A stretch of DNA of 64,000 bases, from contig NZ_CP061913.1 in assembly GCF_019904175.1 (NCBI RefSeq), forward strand, positions 2,418,001 to 2,482,000, in the 5' to 3' direction. Under the pieces are notes generated by a model that searched no databases, was not told where the DNA came from, and saw nothing but the letters and a program-made list of their open reading frames with translations. The translations under genes were made by a program, and so were the position numbers. This DNA is from Dactylosporangium vinaceum. Lineage in GTDB: Bacteria > Actinomycetota > Actinomycetes > Mycobacteriales > Micromonosporaceae. This document shows, in pieces, positions 1 through 8,165 of the stretch; the stretch's first letter is position 1; each line of letters opens with the position of its first letter.

Positions 1-642
1 TCCGACGTCCCCGGCACGTGGTCCGATGTGTCGCTTCCGGCCGCCCTGGCGCCGCTGTCGAAGCTGCACCCCGACGAGGTCCGCCTGGTGCTCCCGGCGC
101 CCGGCGACCCCCGTGGGCTGCCCGGCCCCGGGCCGTTCACCAGCGCCGCGCTCCTCGCCGGCGAGGGTGTGATCGCGGGTGAGCTGGGGTTCGTGCCGGA
201 GGTACGGCTGCACACCTCGGGCTCCGGCGACGAGTTCGAGACCGTCCGCTGGCAGGTGTTCGCGCTCCCGCTCGACCGGCCGCGCACCTACGAGCCGAGC
301 GCGGCCGAGGCGGAGGCGGAGCTGTCGGCGGAGCTCGTCACGGCCACGCGTACGCTCGCGAAGCTCGACATCGCCCAGTGGCGTCCGGAGCTCGCCGGGG
401 CCATCGAGGCCATCCGCAGGCCCGACGGCGCCACTGACCTGCCGCCCGGCTACGACCCGCGGGCCCGCCGCCTGTATGCCCGGGCCAGCGTCCTGGACCG
501 GGTCCTCGCCCTGGCCGAGCACGCCGCCCCGGGCGGCGCGATAAACGGCTACGAGGTGCAGCAGCGCGACGCCGCCCTGCGCCCGCTCACCACCGCCTGC
601 CGCCGCGCCCTGGTGGCCGCCTGCAACGCCCCGCTGCTGTGA
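1..642 (+). CDS. Hypothetical protein, 5' end probably outside the window
   Basis: The frame is open from base 1, and the first possible start inside the window is a GTG at 28, giving 204 residues. No convincing ribosome site precedes it, so the gene probably begins upstream. The product is soluble, with no signal peptide or membrane segment. It is rich in Ala and Pro near the start and has a helical, Ala/Leu/Arg-rich C-terminal half. I recognise no catalytic motif. It ends 22 bp before the convergent toxin gene. The reading frame is supported by strong G/C third-position bias; the function is unknown. Confidence 0.6.
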   Translation, partial: SDVPGTWSDVSLPAALAPLSKLHPDEVRLVLPAPGDPRGLPGPGPFTSAALLAGEGVIAGELGFVPEVRLHTSGSGDEFETVRWQVFALPLDRPRTYEPSAAEAEAELSAELVTATRTLAKLDIAQWRPELAGAIEAIRRPDGATDLPPGYDPRARRLYARASVLDRVLALAEHAAPGGAINGYEVQQRDAALRPLTTACRRALVAACNAPLL

Positions 643-664
643 AGCGCGCCCGGCCGGCGGTGGC

Positions 665-925
665 TCACTCGTAGTGGAAGCGGCAGGCCAGGATGATGAT
701 CTCGCCGGCCTCCACGGTGTACACGAGGCGGTGGGTCTCGTCGATGCGGCGGGACCGCAGGCCGGACAGGTGGCTGCGCAGCAGCTCCGGCTTGCCGATG
801 CCGGGGCCGTCGGGGTCGCGCTGGAGGTCGGCGATCAGGGCGTTGATCCGCCTGAGCGTCCGGCGGTCCTGCCCCTGCCAGTACAGGTAGTCGTGCCAGC
901 CCTCGTCGGTGAACCGGATTTTCAC
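665..925 (-). CDS. yoeB: YoeB/Txe-family toxin, ribosome-dependent mRNA interferase
   Basis: An 86-residue RelE-superfamily toxin that, by family knowledge, binds the ribosomal A site and cleaves mRNA. The start VKIRFTDEGW and the conserved run RINALIADLQRDP match YoeB. The catalytic residues are present at Glu47, Arg66 and His84, with the terminal Phe-His-Tyr-Glu. The true start is the GTG at 925, which overlaps the antitoxin stop by four bases (GTGA), so the pair is translationally coupled. Longer N-terminal readings run into the antitoxin and do not resemble the family. Length matches the usual 84-86 residues. It is expected to be inhibited by the YefM partner. Confidence 0.93.
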   Translation of the reverse strand: MKIRFTDEGWHDYLYWQGQDRRTLRRINALIADLQRDPDGPGIGKPELLRSHLSGLRSRRIDETHRLVYTVEAGEIIILACRFHYE

Positions 926-1179
926 TCGTCGAGGTCCAGCTCTCGCACGGTCGCCTTCCCCGCGCGCCACGTGTCGATGCTCTCCGCGAGGTGCCTGGCG
1001 TTGGCCGGCGTCCGCAGGAGGTAGTCGGTCTCGACGATGGCGTCCCAGTCGTCCTTGCTGACGAGGACCGCGTTGCCGTGCCGCGACACGATCTCGATGG
1101 GCGTGTGGTCCTGGTTGACCCGTTCGATGAGCGGAAACAGGCTCCGGCGGGCCTCGCTGGCACTTATCGCTCCGGTCAC
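922..1179 (-). CDS. yefM: YefM/Phd-family antitoxin
   Basis: An 85-residue Phd/YefM antitoxin: an N-terminal DNA-binding fold (AISASEARRSLFPLIERVN) and a C-terminal toxin-binding tail with the family signature ETDYLLRTPANARHLAESID. GTG at 1179 is chosen because GGGAGG sits at the right distance upstream and the product then aligns with YefM. An in-frame ATG at 1275 would add 32 residues; it lies where a promoter at 1282-1310 would start transcription, so a leaderless longer form is conceivable. It heads the antitoxin-toxin operon and is expected to autorepress it through the palindrome at 1193-1220. Confidence 0.92.
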   Translation of the reverse strand: MTGAISASEARRSLFPLIERVNQDHTPIEIVSRHGNAVLVSKDDWDAIVETDYLLRTPANARHLAESIDTWRAGKATVRELDLDE

Positions 1180-1192
1180 GTCAACCTCCCAG

Positions 1193-1220
1193 GCACTTGT
1201 ACCGGATATGGTACAAGTGC
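1193..1220. promoter_or_regulatory. YefM-type operator palindrome
   Basis: A perfect inverted repeat with 11-bp arms (GCACTTGTACC / GGTACAAGTGC) around a 6-bp spacer, 13 bp upstream of the antitoxin GTG. Known YefM-YoeB operators have paired TGTACA-like cores; here the arms carry TTGTACC and GGTACAA. Autorepression is an inference from family knowledge. Confidence 0.75.
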
Positions 1221-1281
1221 CCGTCCGGCGTCGCCGGGTTCGCCCGGCGGGCTGAGCGTCAAATATGAGGGCCATATGGCC

Positions 1282-1310
1282 ACAGTACCGTAGGGCTATA
1301 TGCCGGTCAA
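1282..1310 (-). promoter_or_regulatory. Sigma70-type promoter for the yefM-yoeB operon
   Basis: On the minus strand TTGACC (1310-1305) and TACTGT (1287-1282) are separated by exactly 17 bp, a good housekeeping promoter. The predicted transcription start, about 1275, coincides with an in-frame ATG. The YefM palindrome lies about 55 bp downstream of this start, further than is typical, so a second, closer promoter may exist. GGCCATATGGCC at 1270-1281 is a palindrome that overlaps the start region. Confidence 0.5.
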
Positions 1311-1314
1311 TGTC

Positions 1315-2640
1315 TCACTCCGTCGCCGGCCACGGGTCGCGGGTGAAGACGGACGAGGCGATGTCCAGGGCGACCACCTCACCCGACGGGGCGCGGCGCA
1401 CCTGCAGCACCTCGCCGTCGTTCTCGCCCGACCGCCCGCGCCACCGGTCCGGGGCCAGCCCGTCGGGCTCGAAGCGCCATGGCGCCCCGCCGGTCGTCAG
1501 CGGTGTCACGGTCAGGGCGCCGTCGTGCCAGGCGGCCTCGTACTCGCGGCCCATCCACCACCAGCGCCCTGTCAGCGGCGCGACGGCGGGCGGCGGGGGA
1601 GTGCCGGGGCGCCACGGGGCCGGGCGGGCCGGCTCGTGCTCCAGGACGGTCTCGAGCAGGTCGAGGGCGAAGCCGCTCAGGCCGCCGGGATACTGCATCG
1701 TGTACGCGTTCGCGAACCCCACCACCGCGGAGCGGGACGGGCGGTGCACGGCAAGGGCGGACACGTACCCGGGCATCGAGCCGCCGTGCCCGACGAAGAC
1801 CCGGTCGCCGCGCCGCCAGAGCTGCAGGCCGAGGCCGTGGCCCTCCCGCCAGCCGTCCAGGTCGCTCAGGACGGCCGGTGCGCACATCTCGGCGACGGTG
1901 GCCGGGGCGAGCACCACGGGGTCGGGGTCGGCCAGGAAGGCGGCCCAGCGGGCCAGGTCCTCGACCGTCGACCAGAGCTGGCCGGCCGGGGCCATGGCGC
2001 CCGCGTCCGGGCGGGGCTCCTCGCGCAGGTGGTCGAGCCACGGGTGCACGACGTACCCGCGGGCGAAGGGCTCCTGGGCGGCGTAGGTGGTCCGCGTGAG
2101 CTCGAGCGGGCCCAGGATGCGCTTCTGCAGCAGCTCGCACCAGTCCTCCCCGGCCAGGCGGGCCACCACGGCTCCCAGGAGGCCGTAGGCGAGGTTGGAG
2201 TAGTGAAAACCGTGCAGCGGGGGGTACGCGACCTTGTCGGCGGTGAGCGTGGACAGGAACGTCTCGACGTCGGTACCGCCGTTGCGCTCCCACCAGTCGC
2301 CGTCCGGCTCGCGCTGCACGCCGCCCGCGTGGCTCAGGAGCTGGCGCAGGGTGACGGCGCCGACGGGGGTGCCGGGCAGGTGGCGGTACAGCAGGTCGTC
2401 GAGGGCCAGGCGGCCTTCGTCGCGCAGTGCGAGTACGAGCGCGGCGGTCATGGTTTTGGTGATGGAGCCGAGGCGGAACTGCCGGCCGGCGGCGTAGGGG
2501 CCGGCCGCGGAGACGTGGGCCAAGGCGCCGTCGCGGACCACGCCGGCGACAAGTGTGGGGACCCGGGCACCGGCGTGCGCCGTGGCGAGAAGTTCGTCGA
2601 GCCGGGCGGTGGTTGCTGTCAGGAGGGGCAAAGCGGTCAC
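1315..2640 (-). CDS. Serine hydrolase, beta-lactamase/penicillin-binding-protein class C family
   Basis: 441 residues from a GTG at 2640. Class C beta-lactamase motifs are in order: SITK (Ser59, Lys62) within FRLGSITKTM, YSN at 147-149 (FHYSNLAYGLLG), and a C-terminal HGG (VGHGGSMPGY). Family members are D-aminopeptidases, esterases or D,D-peptidases; the substrate cannot be read from sequence. A C-terminal beta-rich extension of about 100 residues follows the catalytic domain. There is no signal peptide at this start. The minus-strand frame stays open beyond 2640 across the divergent nfeD-like gene, but that extension is antisense to a real gene and resembles nothing. No strong ribosome site is visible, so the exact start is uncertain. 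Confidence 0.85.
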   Translation of the reverse strand: MTALPLLTATTARLDELLATAHAGARVPTLVAGVVRDGALAHVSAAGPYAAGRQFRLGSITKTMTAALVLALRDEGRLALDDLLYRHLPGTPVGAVTLRQLLSHAGGVQREPDGDWWERNGGTDVETFLSTLTADKVAYPPLHGFHYSNLAYGLLGAVVARLAGEDWCELLQKRILGPLELTRTTYAAQEPFARGYVVHPWLDHLREEPRPDAGAMAPAGQLWSTVEDLARWAAFLADPDPVVLAPATVAEMCAPAVLSDLDGWREGHGLGLQLWRRGDRVFVGHGGSMPGYVSALAVHRPSRSAVVGFANAYTMQYPGGLSGFALDLLETVLEHEPARPAPWRPGTPPPPAVAPLTGRWWWMGREYEAAWHDGALTVTPLTTGGAPWRFEPDGLAPDRWRGRSGENDGEVLQVRRAPSGEVVALDIASSVFTRDPWPATE

Positions 2641-2725
2641 GATCGACCAACTGTCTCGGCAAGGTTCCCGCAACGGGCGGTCACCGGGCACGGCGGAACG
2701 TGCATCGGCGTGACACGATCGAGGG

Positions 2726-3160
2726 GTGGATGTCTGGCTGATCGTCTGGTTGATCGTCGGCGCCGCCCTCGTCGCGGCGGAGGTCTTCACGACCACGTTC
2801 GTGCTGCTGATGTTCGCGATCGGCGCGTTCGCCGCCGCGGGGGCCGCCGCCCTCGGGGCCAACGAGCCGGTCCAGGCCATCGTCTTCGCCGTGGTGAGCG
2901 CGCTGTCGTTCGCAGCAGTGCGCCCCACGCTGCGCCGATACATGCACCGCGACGAACGCGACACCCAGATGGGTGTCGAGGCCATCGAGGGTTCGATGGC
3001 GCTCGTGATGGAGTCCGTGGACAACGACAACGGCATGATCAAAATTGACGGTGAACTCTGGCGGGCCCGTCCGTACGACGCCACCCAGACCTTCGAGCAG
3101 GGCGAGCGCGTGCGGGTGATCGAGATCAAGGGCGCTACCGCAATGGTGTGGAAGGACTGA
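2726..3160 (+). CDS. NfeD-family membrane protein
   Basis: 144 residues: two or three N-terminal hydrophobic segments (about 2-60), then a soluble OB-fold-like domain ending in a typical NfeD beta pattern (GMIKIDGELWRARP, GERVRVIEIKGATAMV). NfeDb-type proteins pair with stomatin/flotillin-like SPFH proteins in membrane microdomains. The stomatin-like gene starts 6 bp downstream, so the two form an operon. Start GTG at 2726; CACGAT lies 7 nt upstream, a pattern compatible with a leaderless mRNA. Confidence 0.88.
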   Translation: MDVWLIVWLIVGAALVAAEVFTTTFVLLMFAIGAFAAAGAAALGANEPVQAIVFAVVSALSFAAVRPTLRRYMHRDERDTQMGVEAIEGSMALVMESVDNDNGMIKIDGELWRARPYDATQTFEQGERVRVIEIKGATAMVWKD

Positions 3161-3166
3161 GGCCCA

Positions 3167-4288
3167 GTGGACCCAAGCGTGTTTCTGGCGGTGCTCGTCA
3201 TCGCCGTCGCCCTCATCGGCATCATCACCATCGTCAAGATGGTGAAGGTCGTCCCCCAGCAGGTCGAGTACGTGGTGGAGCGGCTCGGCAAGTACAGCCG
3301 GACACTCACCCCCGGCCTCAACATCCTGGTGCCGTTCATCGACTCCGTGCGCAACAAGGTCGACAAGCGCGAGGCGGTCGTCAACTTCCCGCCCCAGCCG
3401 GTCATCACCTCGGACAACCTGGTCGTCTCGATCGACACGGTGTTGTACTTCAAGGTCGTCGACTCGGTCCGCGCGACCTACGAGATCTTCTCCTACCTCC
3501 AGGCGATCGAGCAGCTGACGGTCACCACCCTGCGTAACGTGATCGGCTCCCTCGACCTGGAGAAGGCCCTCACGAGCCGCGACGAGATCAACCGTCACCT
3601 CTCCGGCGTCCTCGACGAGACCACCGGCCGCTGGGGCATCAAGGTCACCCGCGTCGAGATCAAGGCGATCGAGCCCCCGCCGAGCATCCGCGACTCCATG
3701 GAGAAGCAGATGCGCGCCGAACGCGACCGCCGCGCCGCGATCCTGCACGCCGAGGGCCTCAAGCAGTCACAGATCCTTACTGCGGAAGGCGAAAAGCAGG
3801 CGGCCGTACTGCGAGCCGAAGGCGATCGCCAGTCGCGCATCCTGACCGCCGAGGGCCAGGCGAAGGCCATCCGCACGGTCGTCGACTCCATCCACCTGGC
3901 CAACCCCGACAGCAAGGTCATGGCCTACCAGTACCTGCAGTCCCTCCCGCAGATCGCGGCCGGCCAGTCCAACAAGCTCTGGATCCTCCCGGTCGAGCTG
4001 ACCAAGGCCCTGGAAGGCATCGGCGGCGCCCTGGGCGGCCTCTCCTCGATGAGCAACGAGGACCGCAGCCGCCACGTCGACCAGAGCTCGCTGGAGGAGT
4101 ACGAATCACAGGAGGTCCTGGAGGCCCGCCGAGCCGCCGAGGAAGCCGCCGCCGCCGCGAACGCGGAGGCCGCCGCGGCCGCCGCCCAGGTCTCCGGCGA
4201 CCAGCCCACCCAGCAACTGCCGGCGTCCCCGGGGACCCCGGCCTCCCGCTACGACGCTCCCCCGACCCAGGACCGCGACAACGCCTGA
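3167..4288 (+). CDS. SPFH/Band 7 (stomatin-like) membrane protein
   Basis: 373 residues. One N-terminal membrane anchor (FLAVLVIAVALIGIITIV), then a full SPFH/Band 7 domain (about 25-200, with VPQQVEYVVERLGKYSRTL and ALTSRDEINRHLSGVLDE), then a charged coiled-coil region containing near-repeats of ILTAEGEKQAAVLRAEG (about 205-240). The last 75 residues are Ala/Glu-rich and disordered. Stomatin-like proteins oligomerise in the inner membrane and are linked to membrane quality control; with the upstream NfeD gene this is the standard pair. GTG start at 3167. Confidence 0.92.
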   Translation: MDPSVFLAVLVIAVALIGIITIVKMVKVVPQQVEYVVERLGKYSRTLTPGLNILVPFIDSVRNKVDKREAVVNFPPQPVITSDNLVVSIDTVLYFKVVDSVRATYEIFSYLQAIEQLTVTTLRNVIGSLDLEKALTSRDEINRHLSGVLDETTGRWGIKVTRVEIKAIEPPPSIRDSMEKQMRAERDRRAAILHAEGLKQSQILTAEGEKQAAVLRAEGDRQSRILTAEGQAKAIRTVVDSIHLANPDSKVMAYQYLQSLPQIAAGQSNKLWILPVELTKALEGIGGALGGLSSMSNEDRSRHVDQSSLEEYESQEVLEARRAAEEAAAAANAEAAAAAAQVSGDQPTQQLPASPGTPASRYDAPPTQDRDNA

Positions 4289-4416
4289 CCCGGCGCCAGG
4301 ACGAGGATCGACCAGGCCGACGGCTCCAGCACCAATGGGCCGTCGGCCTTCGCGTGCCGCCGGGCGCCCAGGCGGCTGCCGAGAGAACCGCCGGCGAGGT
4401 CGGTGTCCAAGCCCGG
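4249..4416 (-). pseudogene. Possible C-terminal remnant of a glycoside hydrolase
   Basis: The minus strand in the 257-bp gap after the stomatin gene encodes a short stretch, GLDTDLAGGSLGSRLG followed by DGPLVLEPSAWSILVLAPG, ending at a TAG at 4251-4249 inside the stomatin 3' end. This resembles the last beta domain of GH13-type enzymes, where an 'NTD..GGS' strand precedes a final 'L.P.S..VL' strand. Stops close the frame upstream and there is no room for the catalytic domain. I read it as a relic; chance resemblance is possible. Confidence 0.25.
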
Positions 4417-4545
4417 CTGCGGTGATCCGCGGCATCGCGATGGGTGCGGGGTGCAGGTCTATCAACCGACCCCGAGTGAGTTCGCCGGACGGGCCGGAGC
4501 CGGGGCACTGAACAGGCGACGACTCCGGTTGTAGCATCCGCGCTG

Positions 4546-6066
4546 ATGTTTCCTTCGGTCCGGGAAGTGCTTGCCCTCGAGCCGGTGCGCAACGGCGCGC
4601 CGCGGGTGGTGGCGGGTGAGCGCGGGCTGGATCAGGTGGTTCGGTGGGTGCACAGCTCTGAGGTGCCGGACATCGCCACCCTGCTGCGGGGTGGGGAGCT
4701 GGTGCTGACCACCGGGATCGGGCTGCCGGCGGACGAGGCCGGGCTGCGGCGCTACATCGCCGATCTCGCCGAGGTCGGGGCCTGCGGGCTGGCGGTGGAG
4801 CTCGGGCGGCGCTACGCGCGGCGGCTGCCGGCGGTCATGGTGAAGGCGGCGGACTCGTTCGGGTTGCCGCTCGTCGAGCTGCACCGGGGTACGCCGTTCG
4901 TGGCGATCACCGAGGCCGTGCACTCGATGATCATTGATGGGCAGCTGGCCGAGCTGCGGGCCGCCGAGGAGATCCATCAGCGGTTCACCGACCTCTCCGT
5001 CGAGGGGGCCGGGCCGGCCGAGGTCGTGGCCCAGGCGGCCGCCCTCGCCGGAGCGCCGGTGGTGCTCGAGAACCTCTCGCGCCAGGTGCTCGCCTACGAC
5101 GCCGCCGGGGAGAAGGCCGAGCTGCTGCTGGCCAGCTGGGAGGCGCACTCGCGCGGGATCCGGCCGGGCGGGCGGACCGGGTACGACGCCGGGTCCGGGT
5201 GGCTCGTCACAGCGGTCGGGGCGCGCGGGCAGGACTGGGGGCGGCTGCTCATGCGGGTGCCGGCGGCCGAGGCGCGATACACGATCCTGATCGAGCGGGC
5301 CGCGTCGACGCTGGCGCTCGGGCGGTTGATCGACCCCGACCCCGAAGGGCCGCAGCGGACGCTGTTGCAGGCGCTCATCAACCACTCGATGCCCGTCGAG
5401 GAGGTGATGGTGCGGGCCCGGGCTCTGGGAGTACCCCTGGAGCGACGCTCTTTGGCGGGGATCGTCATCAGACCGGCGCTCGCGTCGGCGGCGGAACGGG
5501 TCTTGTCCGACATGTCGGTCAAGGGGCTGGCGGGCACGCTCGACCCCAACTCGGCCGCGGTGCTGATCACGCAGGCGACGGACGAGGTGCTGCGGGCGTT
5601 CGCGGAGCGGCTGCAGAAGATCGACCGGTCGGCCATCGTCGCGGCCGGGGCGATCGTCGCCACGCCGCGGGAGGCCCGGGGCTCGCTCGTCGAGGCCGCG
5701 CAGGTCGCCGAGGCGGTCCGGCACCCGGTCAGCGGCGTCGTCCGGCTCTCCGACGTGGGGCTGGCCGGGCTGCTGCACATGCTGCGCGACGAACCCCGGC
5801 TCCAGACGTTCGTCGAGCGCGAGCTCGGGCCGCTGCTCGCCTATGACGCCCGCAACCCGCGTGAGCAGCTGCTCGACGTGCTGCGGGTGTACCTCGAGTG
5901 TGGTCGCAACAAGTCGGCCGCGGCCGAGCACAGCCACGTGTCGAGGCCCGCGTTCTACGAGCGGCTGGCGAAGATCGGCAAGATTCTGGGCGCCGACCTC
6001 GACTCCGTCCAGGCGTGCCTGTCACTGCACGTCGCGCTGCTCGCCCTCGACGCCCTGCGCAGCTGA
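4546..6066 (+). CDS. PucR-family transcriptional regulator
   Basis: 506 residues. The N-terminal PucR (purine catabolism regulator-like) domain spans about 8-125 (RVVAGERGLDQVVRWVHSSEVPD, then GGELVLTTGIGLP), a GGDEF-like/CdaR middle region follows, and the C-terminal HTH_30 domain is clear (LLDVLRVYLECGRNKSAAAEH, then SRPAFYERLAKIGKILG). Family members control purine, amine or amino-acid catabolism. No obvious target is adjacent. The ATG at 4546 lacks a strong ribosome site, but the protein starts at the usual place for the family. It is monocistronic. Confidence 0.9.
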   Translation: MFPSVREVLALEPVRNGAPRVVAGERGLDQVVRWVHSSEVPDIATLLRGGELVLTTGIGLPADEAGLRRYIADLAEVGACGLAVELGRRYARRLPAVMVKAADSFGLPLVELHRGTPFVAITEAVHSMIIDGQLAELRAAEEIHQRFTDLSVEGAGPAEVVAQAAALAGAPVVLENLSRQVLAYDAAGEKAELLLASWEAHSRGIRPGGRTGYDAGSGWLVTAVGARGQDWGRLLMRVPAAEARYTILIERAASTLALGRLIDPDPEGPQRTLLQALINHSMPVEEVMVRARALGVPLERRSLAGIVIRPALASAAERVLSDMSVKGLAGTLDPNSAAVLITQATDEVLRAFAERLQKIDRSAIVAAGAIVATPREARGSLVEAAQVAEAVRHPVSGVVRLSDVGLAGLLHMLRDEPRLQTFVERELGPLLAYDARNPREQLLDVLRVYLECGRNKSAAAEHSHVSRPAFYERLAKIGKILGADLDSVQACLSLHVALLALDALRS

Positions 6067-6214
6067 GCGCGGGTCGAGGCAATGCGTCTCACCGGCCCGG
6101 CGACGCCCGACGCCTGGGCCGCCCGGCCGTATCGCGCAGCCGAACCGCGGCACTGGCCCGGTGCGCGGTCACCCGGTGCGAACACACGGCACCGGCGCGG
6201 GCAGAATCGGGCGG

Positions 6215-7036
6215 GTGCCGGCAGCAGAGATGATCACCGACCCCGAGGACGAGCGCCTGGCCGACTACCGCGCGCTGACGGACGTCGCCCTCCGCACCCG
6301 GTTCGAGCCGCCCAACGGGCTCTTCATCGCCGAGGGCGAGCTGGTGATCCGCCGCGCGCTGCGGGCCGGTTACACGCCGCGATCGTTCCTGGTCGACGCC
6401 AAGCGCGCGGCCGACCTGTCTGATTTATCGGATTTATCGGTACTGTACGCCGCGGATCAAGGGGTCCTGGAGCGCACGACGGGCTTTCACGTGCATCGCG
6501 GCGTCCTCGCCTCCTTCTACCGCAAACCCGAGCGGAGCGCCGCCGAGGTCCTCGCGACCGCGAAGCGCGTGGCGATCCTCGAAGACCTGAACAACCATAC
6601 GAACGTCGGCGCAGTATTCAGGAGCGCGGCGGCACTGGGCATGGACGCCGTCCTCCTCTCGCCCACGTGCGCGGACCCCCTATACCGGCGCAGCGTGCGG
6701 GTCAGCATGGGCGAGGTGTTCGCCATCCCGTACGCGCACCTGCACCCATGGCCGGCGGCGCTCGCGGAGGTACGGCAGGCAGGCTTCACCGTGCTGGCAC
6801 TCACCCCGGCCGCGGACGCGGTCCCCATCCAGCACCTCAGCGCGGCCCAGCGCGCCAAGCCGGCCCTCCTGCTCGGCGCCGAAGGCCCGGGTCTCACGGC
6901 CGGCGCCCTCGACGCCAGCGACGGCCGCGTCGTCATCCCGATGCACCGGGGCGTCGACTCCCTGAACGTGGCGAACGCGGCAACCATCGCCTTCTGGGAA
7001 CTCGGCCGCACCGACCACACACCGGGTGCCGAATAG
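6215..7036 (+). CDS. TrmH/SpoU-family RNA 2'-O-methyltransferase
   Basis: 273 residues. An N-terminal substrate-binding domain (about 1-100) is followed by the SPOUT knot domain with its three motifs: EDLNNHTNVGAVFRSAAALG, LLLGAEGPGL and MHRGVDSLNVANAATIAFWEL. It methylates a ribose 2'-OH in rRNA or tRNA using SAM; the target base is not predictable. GTG at 6215 is chosen because CAGAAT lies 7 nt upstream, a leaderless layout; ATG at 6230 is the alternative. Codons 71 and 74 are both TTA, within a tandem Asp-Leu-Ser repeat (6422-6439). TTA is very rare at this GC content. Confidence 0.9.
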   Translation: MPAAEMITDPEDERLADYRALTDVALRTRFEPPNGLFIAEGELVIRRALRAGYTPRSFLVDAKRAADLSDLSDLSVLYAADQGVLERTTGFHVHRGVLASFYRKPERSAAEVLATAKRVAILEDLNNHTNVGAVFRSAAALGMDAVLLSPTCADPLYRRSVRVSMGEVFAIPYAHLHPWPAALAEVRQAGFTVLALTPAADAVPIQHLSAAQRAKPALLLGAEGPGLTAGALDASDGRVVIPMHRGVDSLNVANAATIAFWELGRTDHTPGAE

Positions 7037-7071
7037 CACTCCGCTCCGCGAGCCGGGAGGCATCCTCGCGG

Positions 7072-8100
7072 CTACGCCTCCTCGCGACTCCAACCCGCCT
7101 TGACGGCCATCATCTGGGCGGTCTTGGCGGGGTCTCGGTCCACCAGGTCGCCGAGTATCGCATCGATCTTGACGACGAGGTCGTCGGAGAGGCGAACGCC
7201 GGCCGCTGCCGCGTTCTCGGTGACCTGTTCCGGACGGGTCGCGCCGATGATCGCCGAGTTGACGCCCTCCTGCCGCAGTGTCCAGGCGATCGCGAGCTGG
7301 GCCATTGACAACCCGGCCTCGTCGGCGAGTGGACGCAGCTGCTGGATGCGTTCGAGGAGCGTTTCGCCGAGAACCCGGCGGATGAACCGCGGCGCGCGGC
7401 CGGCACTCGAGGCGCGCGATCCCTGCGGCGGCGGCCGGCCGGGGAGGTACTTGCCGGTCAGCACGCCCTGCGCGAGCGGCTGGAACACCATCTGCCCGAT
7501 GCCCGCGCTGCGGCACAGCGGCAGCACCTCGGGCTCGATGACCCGCCAGAGCATGTTGTACTGCGGCTGGTTGGCGACGATACGGCTGCGCAGGCCCAGT
7601 CCTTCGCCGAGGTCCAGGGCGGCCTGGATCTGCGGCGCTGTCCATTCGGAGACGCCCAGGTAGAGCACCTTGCCCTGCCGGACGAGATCGTCGAATGCGA
7701 TGAGCGTCTCGTCGAGGGCAGTGCGCTCGTCGAAGCGGTGGGCCTGGTAGAGGTCGACGTAGTCGGTACCGAGCCGGCGCAGCGAGGCGTGACACGACTC
7801 CATGATGTGCTTGCGGGACAGGCCCTGATCGTTCGGTCCGTCGCCGGTCGGCAGGCATACCTTCGTCGCGATCTCCACGGATGACCGGCGTACCGGACGC
7901 AGCGCTTCACCGAGCACTTCCTCCGCGGCGCCGAACGCGTAGACGTCGGCCGTGTCGAACGTCGAGATCCCGGCGTCGAGCGCGGCGCGAATACAGGCCA
8001 GCGCCGAGTCCCGGCCCACGAGTTCGCCGTGCGTCAGCCAGTTCCCGTAGGTGATCTCGCTGACGTTGAGACCACTGCGTCCCAGGCGTCGGTGATCCAT
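7072..8100 (-). CDS. Aldo/keto reductase
   Basis: 342 residues, the usual length. The AKR tetrad is present: Asp49, Tyr54 (FDTADVYAFG), Lys80 (EIATKV) and His121 (YQAHRFD). The C-terminal NADPH-binding segment reads SAIIGATRPEQVTENAAA. It resembles the YhdN/K-channel beta-subunit branch. Substrate unknown. ATG at 8100 is preferred over a GTG 11 codons upstream: the protein then begins MDHRRLGRSGL, the standard AKR start, and TACGAT lies 8 nt upstream (8114-8109), giving a leaderless transcript. It is divergent from the membrane protein at 8166 and convergent with the methyltransferase. Confidence 0.92.
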   Translation of the reverse strand: MDHRRLGRSGLNVSEITYGNWLTHGELVGRDSALACIRAALDAGISTFDTADVYAFGAAEEVLGEALRPVRRSSVEIATKVCLPTGDGPNDQGLSRKHIMESCHASLRRLGTDYVDLYQAHRFDERTALDETLIAFDDLVRQGKVLYLGVSEWTAPQIQAALDLGEGLGLRSRIVANQPQYNMLWRVIEPEVLPLCRSAGIGQMVFQPLAQGVLTGKYLPGRPPPQGSRASSAGRAPRFIRRVLGETLLERIQQLRPLADEAGLSMAQLAIAWTLRQEGVNSAIIGATRPEQVTENAAAAGVRLSDDLVVKIDAILGDLVDRDPAKTAQMMAVKAGWSREEA

Positions 8101-8165
8101 GGACAGTGATCGTAGCCCCTCGTCCGCTGCCAACGGGGTGGCATCGAGCAGTCACGATTGGTGGT

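Noticed and set aside
1270..1281. Palindrome GGCCATATGGCC as a separate operator
   Set aside because: It is a short palindrome overlapping the start point of the yefM promoter; there is no second copy to support a separate regulator.
2641..3453. Minus-strand frame extending the serine hydrolase upstream
   Set aside because: It is antisense to the NfeD and stomatin genes; the hydrolase is complete from 2640.
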